A stretch of DNA of 64,000 nt from positions 124,001 through 188,000 of the forward strand of contig JAZARR010000078.1 of the NCBI GenBank assembly GCA_037389465.1. The letters run 5' to 3'. The DNA comes from Baylisascaris procyonis. Taxonomy: Eukaryota; Nematoda; Chromadorea; Rhabditida; Ascarididae. Both the position numbers and the translations under genes were made by a program. Within the stretch, counting starts at the first letter, position 1, and the number at the start of each line of letters is the position of its first letter. The notes beneath the pieces are model-generated. The model searched no databases and was not told the origin of the DNA. It saw only the letters and a program-made list of their open reading frames with translations. Positions 58,593-64,000 of this stretch are shown in pieces.

Positions 58593-59873
58593 AATGAGTC
58601 ACCTCCAGAAGAGATGCTTCAAGGCCCAGATTAGATCGCAAAGGCAAGGACTGGATTTTAGTCCAGATATAGAAGAACACAAAGTCCGGCCTATACTATA
58701 GACTTGTATACAATGGGCTTGCGTTAAACTCAATCTGACCTCAGCTGCGACTGGAAGCGAGCTTAGCCAATGGCAACATGGAAGTGGGTTAAAGTTAAGA
58801 TCTGCGTTAAACCCGATTATCTATTCGACATGTTGAAATATATCTTTAAGAGGGGCACGTTAAAATTAGTTCACAGAGTTCCTCAGACAGTCACCGAACA
58901 AAGGCAAACACCTCAGTATCTTTTAGAAGTCATCTCTGGCGCAGCCAGCCAAAAAGCTCTTTCTGGCATACACCAATGGAGCAATAGGCTGAACTGACCT
59001 TAGTCTCGGCCGAGATACTTGTTCTAACCAACTGCACCTGGCTTGGCTCATATTTGTGTGGTCACAGGCTAAACCCAAAAGACAACAGGGTTAGTGCAAA
59101 AGGAAGAAACCAGATCTCCCGCGCCGCAGCATATGCGAGTGGAATTTTCCCTGAAAGGAATTTAAAAAATTTCAAAATAGCGTTTTCCTCATGTGCCACT
59201 TTCTGATCGAAGACCACAAAAAACACAATAGATACAAACAAATTTCGCAAGCAATTCGACTATCGAGTCGGGAGCGTGAATGAATTATACGGCTACTAGA
59301 AAGTTTGTTTTTGGAAAATTGATGTCAAAGTTGAGTCGAAACAGTTTAAGTCACGATTATATTCCATCGCACAATAGCTGCGCATTTGGCCGCTGCCGCA
59401 ATCCATCTAGGAGCGATGATCACGAAATTCGAAAGCCGAAACCGAATTTTTGAAATGTATATGTAGACTTCAATCAAAATCTATGACTTTATAGAGTAAA
59501 AACAAATTTGCAAGCAGATCTTTTGCAACATGCTTGAAAGTTTTATGAAGGTAAAACAAATGTATAGATAGGCTTTATTAAACATTACAATATTATAAAA
59601 AACAAATAAATAGGTAGACTTTTAGCAATTCTGAAAGTTGGTCTAGTAGAAAAATAAATACAAAGGTATGCCTTGAATTATTTTAAATAGTATTTGTTTA
59701 AATAAAATAGAATAGCGAATAAGCTAGTAAACATGTAGTTAGATAAAGATGTAGACGGCTGTTAGGATGCTAGATAGATGTTAAGAATGCAAGAAGTAAG
59801 ACGCGAATAGATTACCTATGAGAATAAAATGTGACCACGTTTCGGCCCTTATCCGTTGACGTGTTGCACCTGA

Positions 59874-59910
59874 GTTATGCACGGGTCATCGTCAGAACGA
59901 TACGCATAAC
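59874..59910. repeat. Composite stem-loop
   Basis: The outer arms are GTTATGC (59874-59880) and GCATAAC (59904-59910). The inner arms are ATCGT (59888-59892) and ACGAT (59897-59901) around CAGA. It lies within a locally GC-richer block beginning GTTTCGGCCC (about 59840). It may belong to a dispersed repeat; role unknown. Confidence 0.5.
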
Positions 59911-59994
59911 CCTGTTTGTATAAGAAGGTGTATAGACAGCTTAACTAACAGTAGAGAAAAGTAGAAACGAATGAAAAAGGAACTCTTATCTAAA

Positions 59995-60032
59995 TACTGT
60001 AAAATGTAAATTATACTGTAAAATGTAAATTA
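59995..60032. repeat. 19-bp tandem duplication
   Basis: TACTGTAAAATGTAAATTA occurs twice without spacing. Confidence 0.85.
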
Positions 60033-60704
60033 AGAAAAATTAGGGTAAACATAAAAGTTGTACACGATAACACTAACCTCATCACCACAGTCGGAAATAA
60101 TAAAGGAAAATCAAAGCTTAAGAATGGTATAATAAAAGAGCCTGTATGAAAACTAAGGCACATTTATAATATATCTATAAGGATAGTATAGAGTGTAAGT
60201 TACTATATATTAAACGATATAGTCGAAAGAAGTCAGAAACATAAGTGATGATGACTGATAATCGATAAATCTGAGTGGAGATGTTGACCGCATCGTACTA
60301 ACAGCGGTAACGCGTAGAGCAATATTCATTTCATCTGTGTTTAATACTAGGCCTATAGAAGCAATAATGAATAGCATTTGAAGCTCACTAAAACATTCTC
60401 AAGACGAAATACTAATATAAAGTACTTGAATAGAATCCTAACACTAATACAGAAAATGAAGTTTCCTTGAACGCAAAACAAATGCATGGGTGGAAGATGG
60501 AACGAAAAAGACGTAGAATAATATAATATTATGGTATAAAGTTACGTAAATAAACCCTCCGCTGGCAAATATAGTATTGAAGAGCGATAATCAATGATCT
60601 TGGTATGCATGGTCAAAGCGATCGTACTATGAAGTACAGCAATATTTATTTAATGCTAAACCTACAAAAAAAAGCGACGTCGAATACAATCGAATTGAAT
60701 GGCA

Positions 60705-60890
60705 AAAGAATATCGAGGTAACTAATCAGTGAATATCGAAGTCGATCGGCGAACGAATATCGAAATCAGTGAGTAAATATTGAAGTCGATCGGCGGGAGT
60801 GTATCGAAGTCAGTGAATAAATATCGAAGTTGAGGAGAGCGAATATCAAGGCAGACGAATGAATATCGAAGTCGAGAGAAGATAGAGAGA
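60705..60890. repeat. Degenerate minisatellite based on GAATATCGAAGTC
   Basis: About eight variants of (G)AATATCGAAGTC occur. They are arranged in a higher-order unit of about 40-50 bp (CAGTGAATATCGAAGTCGAT, then CGGCG-containing spacer), repeated roughly three times. The unit drifts to the right, where GATAACGAGGCT is also duplicated. Confidence 0.7.
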
Positions 60891-60979
60891 TAACGAGGCT
60901 CGCTGCGTTCAGATAACGAGGCTACAGAGGTATGGAATCAGGTTTTGCATCTTAGCTTATCACAATAACCTGAGAAGTG

Positions 60980-61160
60980 GTGTTTGGAAGGGGGGCCCTC
61001 GTTCATTGGGGCCCCCGCCATGTGAAATGTTGGATCAGTGGGGTGAGCTTTTCGCCCCGCCGGGGGATGAGTTCTCAGAATTTCCCGTGAGGGACCGGGT
61101 AGTCCTGCAGATCTGAGGCCCCTCTCGGAAATGTTGCACATCCGACTACTTCTCCCGCAG
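60980..61160. other. GC-rich block with G/C runs
   Basis: Markedly GC-rich against AT-rich surroundings, with GGGGGGCCC and GGGGCCCCC elements that can pair. A minus ORF (61141-60938) crosses it without recognisable motifs. It could be a fragment of a mobile element or a small CpG-type island. Confidence 0.35.
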
Positions 61161-61549
61161 ACGAAATTTTCTCGTCACCAGAAACAAGGCTAGTATGATA
61201 GGAAGGGAGGGGACAGCAAGCTTTGGAACCGCGGCAGCAATAAGTTTTTCTTTGACCACCGTGTGGATTATACAGATCTGCATTAACGCTATGTCGCAGA
61301 CCTTGTTGATACGTTATGAGTGGTTTCGTTCACTCGAAACATCCTTTCATTTCACGTATTCCGTTATCCCTTTGGCTTTGTCCATATTATCTTGATATCA
61401 TCTTTCACGATAAACTGTTGTTTCTCAGACGACATATGTCAGCCACGTTGCCTTTCAGCGTTTCTCATTCCAGCACATTGCATCATGCAGTTTCCTCGTG
61501 TTCTGTGACTTAGTAAAGAAATTTTATCAGCTTGCGACCGCAGAATTCG

Positions 61550-61720
61550 CGCTTCTAACATCGCCTGCAGAGGTGATGAAAACCGCCGGAGCATCCACGG
61601 GGGCGGAGGGGTAAGATTCTACTATTGCGGGGTCGCCCGCAACGGGAACTCCCCTGGAGGAAGAGATGGCGGTGAACTCCGAACACGAGCGAATCACAAC
61701 GTTCGGAAACGCGATTTTTA
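61550..61720. other. Second GC-rich block
   Basis: Contains GGGGGCGGAGGGG and GGGGTCGCCCGCAACGGG. A minus ORF (61776-61555) covers it with no family match. Sequence of similar composition lies 0.5 kb to the left, so the two may come from one element. Confidence 0.3.
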
Positions 61721-62124
61721 TGACTGGTCACTGCTACACGAAAGACTTTCAGATTTTCCCCATCCGTTGAAGTCAACTTCTGGTAGTGTTGTCGTTAGGA
61801 TGTTTACTTCAGAATGGTTGGGCTTGGATGTTGTGACTTTTCTTCCACTCTGTTCAGTACAGACAAATGTGGGATACATCTAATATTGTCCCCCTTTCTC
61901 TCCAAAATATCGCATTTCAGGTTTTATAATACGCCTCTCTCTAAACTGAGCAAATTTCGGTATGTGGCTATACTTAGCCAAAAGCGCAGGCGCACGAGAG
62001 AGACGGAGAGAGACCGCGCGCGTCTCCAGCGAGCGACGCGGCACTGGTCACTCTGAAATAAATCGTCGCAATAAATGTGAAAATATACAGTAAGAAAAAG
62101 AGCTTCGAACAACAGATTTCAACA

Positions 62125-62570
62125 CATTCGAAAGAGCATTAAAAGCTCTATCAGAATCAAAAATAATCTCGGACAAAAACAAGAACTTTTCTGTAAGATC
62201 GATTTTTTATATGGCGTGCAATTGAGGAAAATTGCATGGTCATCGATAAATCAGGACCTATAACTGTATAAAGGAACAAGATTTGGGAAGAGTGACTAGG
62301 TACATTCGAAAGAACATTAAAAGCTCTATCAGAATCAAAAATAATCTCGGACAAAAACAAGAACTTTTCTGTAAGATCGATTTTTTATATGGCGTGCAAT
62401 TGAGGAAAATTGCATGGTCATCGATAAATCAGGACCTATAACTGTATAAAGGAACAAGATTTGGGAAGAGTGACTAGGTGCATTCGAAAGAACATTAAAA
62501 GCTCTATCAGAATCAAAAATAATCTCGGACAAAAACAAGAACTTTTCTATAAGATCGAATTTTTATATGA
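62125..62570. repeat. 178-bp tandem repeat, about 2.5 copies (left arm)
   Basis: CATTCGAAAGA starts at 62125, 62303 and 62481, exactly 178 bp apart. Each unit runs through ATCAGAATCAAAAATAATC, GGACAAAAACAAGAACTTTTC and TGCAATTGAGGAAAATTGCA. The last copy ends after about 90 bp where the arm diverges. Confidence 0.9.
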
Positions 62571-62931
62571 CTGCAACTGATATAATTTGCAGTGTAGACT
62601 TATTCGTTATCTCATACGTTATAGTTTTGCATTTATGATATTGTTCTTAATGTAGAGCTCAATTCATGAGACGCCTTGACGATCTAATGAATTGACAAAA
62701 TCATTCATAAATTACATTAAACTCGTTGTGGCTCCTTATGAATGGATCTTTCATGCGATTGTTACATGCACCAGTTAAGAATTCTTCAATTCGACAGTTA
62801 TGGGTTTCCTTCATTTCATTTCTTTCCATATGTGCATACTGATATGTAAGTTCGCTTGATGATAGAAAAGCCAACCGACGCATTCAGCATGTGGTTAACT
62901 GCATTGCCATACGCTGATTGCATACAACACT

Positions 62932-63222
62932 TGCTTTCCGACATAGACCCGTCAGGATTGAGAAGGGAAAAGCGATTCAAACGCTGCATACTCCCAATTG
63001 GAAGAATTGAAATTTTCATGGCAGCGGACCACAAGTGTTCACAAGGCAGGGAACCTTCAATGTAAGCAGTGAAACGACTGCTTACACTGAAGAGCACAAC
63101 TATAGCTATAAAGCCAGTTCCAGGATGTAGAGGAGATGAGAAGATGGGGCTATCACGAACCACTAATCTAGAATGGCTGGATAACGTCTAAAGAAGCACT
63201 TGCCACACGTGCAAGTTACCTA
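62932..63222. other. Core between the inverted-repeat arms
   Basis: About 290 bp not repeated in the arms. A minus frame (63163-62816) is open across most of it and into the left arm. A perfect hairpin, TGTAAGCAGT-GAAACG-ACTGCTTACA, lies at 63061-63086. No domain recognised. It may be captured host sequence or the remnant of an internal gene. Confidence 0.4.
63061..63086. repeat. Perfect hairpin, 10-bp arms, 6-base loop
   Basis: TGTAAGCAGT (63061-63070) pairs with ACTGCTTACA (63077-63086) around GAAACG, in the centre of the long inverted repeat. Confidence 0.75.
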
Positions 63223-63602
63223 TGTTGCATGCAATCAACGTATGACAATACAATTAACCACATGCTGAATGCGTCGGTTGGCCTTTCTATCATCAAGCGA
63301 ACTTACAATGGCCATTATCAGTATGCCTATACAGGAAAGAAACGAAATGAAAGAAACCCATAACTGTCGAATTGAAAAATTCTTAACTGGTGCATGTACA
63401 ATCGCATGAAAGGTCCATCCATAAGGAGCCACAACGAGTTTAATGTAATTTATGAATGATTTTGTCAATTCATTAAATCGTCAAGATGTGTCATGAATTG
63501 AGTTCTTCGTTAAGAACAATGTCATAAATGCACAACTATAACGCATGAGATAATGGATAAGGCGACACTGCAATTTATGTCACTTGCACGTCATATAAAA
63601 AA

Positions 63603-63858
63603 TCGATCTTATAGAAAACTTCTTGTTTTTGTCCGAGATTATTTTTGATTCTGATAGAGCTTTTAACGCTCTTTCGAATGTACCTAGTCGCTCTTCCCAA
63701 ATCTTGTTCCTTTATACAGTTATAGGTCCTGATTTATCGATGACCATGCAATTTTCCTCAATTGCGCGTCATATAAAAATTCGATCTTATAGAAAAGTTC
63801 TTGTTTTTGTCCGAGATTATTTTTGATTCTGATAGAGCTTTTAATGCTCTTTCGAATG
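63603..63858. repeat. 178-bp repeat, about 1.5 copies (right arm, inverted)
   Basis: CGATCTTATAGAAAA begins at 63604 and 63782, 178 bp apart, in inverted orientation to the left-arm repeats. Having one unit fewer than the left arm explains the difference in arm length. Confidence 0.88.
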
Positions 63859-64000
63859 TGTCGAAATCCGTTGTTCGAATCTCCTTTTCTTACTGTATAT
63901 TTTCACATTTATTGCGACGATTTATTTCCAAGTGACCAGTGCCACGTCGCTCGTTGAAGACGCGCGCGGTCTCTCTCCATCTCTCTCTTGCGCCTGCGCT

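Larger units (their letters stand above)
58600..60700. other. AT-rich intergenic stretch with minor repeats
   Basis: There is no supported gene. The 19-mer TACTGTAAAATGTAAATTA is tandemly duplicated at 59995-60032. A composite stem-loop lies at 59874-59910. The rest is A/T-rich with many short AATAAA-like runs. Confidence 0.5.
61983..64000. mobile_element. Long inverted-repeat (fold-back-like) element, truncated by the window edge
   Basis: The left arm 61983-62931 matches the reverse complement of 63223-64000 with scattered mismatches. The outer ends correspond: AGCGCAGGCGCACGAGAG on the left, AGCGCAGGCGCAAGAGAG reading inward from 64000. The core is 62932-63222. The left arm exceeds the right by about one 178-bp tandem unit. 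The true right end lies beyond the window, so termini, target duplication and family cannot be set. No transposase is visible, so if it is a transposon it is non-autonomous. A genomic inverted duplication is the alternative. Confidence 0.8.

Noticed and set aside
62101..62120. tRNA gene suggested by TTCGAA near 62104 and 63880
   Set aside because: The motif belongs to the inverted-repeat arms, and no acceptor or anticodon stems can be drawn around it.

Overview
The window looks like nematode chromosomal DNA. The evidence is a multi-exon gene with short nematode-type splice sites (TTTTCAG-like acceptors), introns of several kb, AT-rich non-coding sequence, and a BEL/Pao retroelement of the kind common in roundworms. 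A strongylid (hookworm-like) worm would fit the long introns and the apparent GC-AG intron, but that is inference. Nothing bacterial is present: no operons, CRISPR arrays or prokaryotic genes.

Layout. (1) Positions 201-52528, minus strand, carry five phase-compatible exons of one SLC17-type (sialin / vesicular glutamate / Na-phosphate family) MFS transporter. The exons are 52528/52511-51841, 47435-47297, 46329-46029, 45377-45185 and 501-201. They encode about 535 residues: a Ser-rich cytosolic N-terminal extension of about 224 residues, then transmembrane segments 1-8. The remaining segments lie off the left edge. (2) Positions 759-41297, plus strand, are a 40.5 kb head-to-tail array of one BEL/Pao LTR retrotransposon. 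It has six internal regions and seven shared LTRs, with a period of about 6,567 bp. A single 5-bp target-site duplication (ATTAT) brackets the whole array, which sits inside the fourth visible intron of the transporter, antisense to it. Units 2 and 3 have an unbroken 1,786-residue Gag-Pol frame. Units 1, 4, 5 and 6 are broken only by one-base losses in homopolymers. (3) Positions 41303-51840 are the remaining introns, in which I see nothing else coding. (4) Positions 52529-61982 are upstream or intergenic sequence holding a perfect 60-bp tandem duplication, a perfect 18-bp-arm palindrome, a minisatellite and two GC-rich blocks. (5) From 61983 past the right edge lies a long inverted repeat (arms about 0.95 kb and at least 0.78 kb) with 178-bp tandem repeats in both arms and a core of about 290 bp.

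How it fits together. One retroelement apparently inserted once into a transporter intron and was then multiplied in place, most simply by unequal exchange between LTRs. Linked substitutions divide the units into classes, and unit 5 is a visible recombinant between two of them. Every length difference among the six units is explained by homopolymer single-base changes, so the frameshifts may be sequencing or assembly errors rather than decay. The array enlarges the host intron from about 4.1 kb to 44.7 kb and places seven LTRs antisense to a transporter gene.
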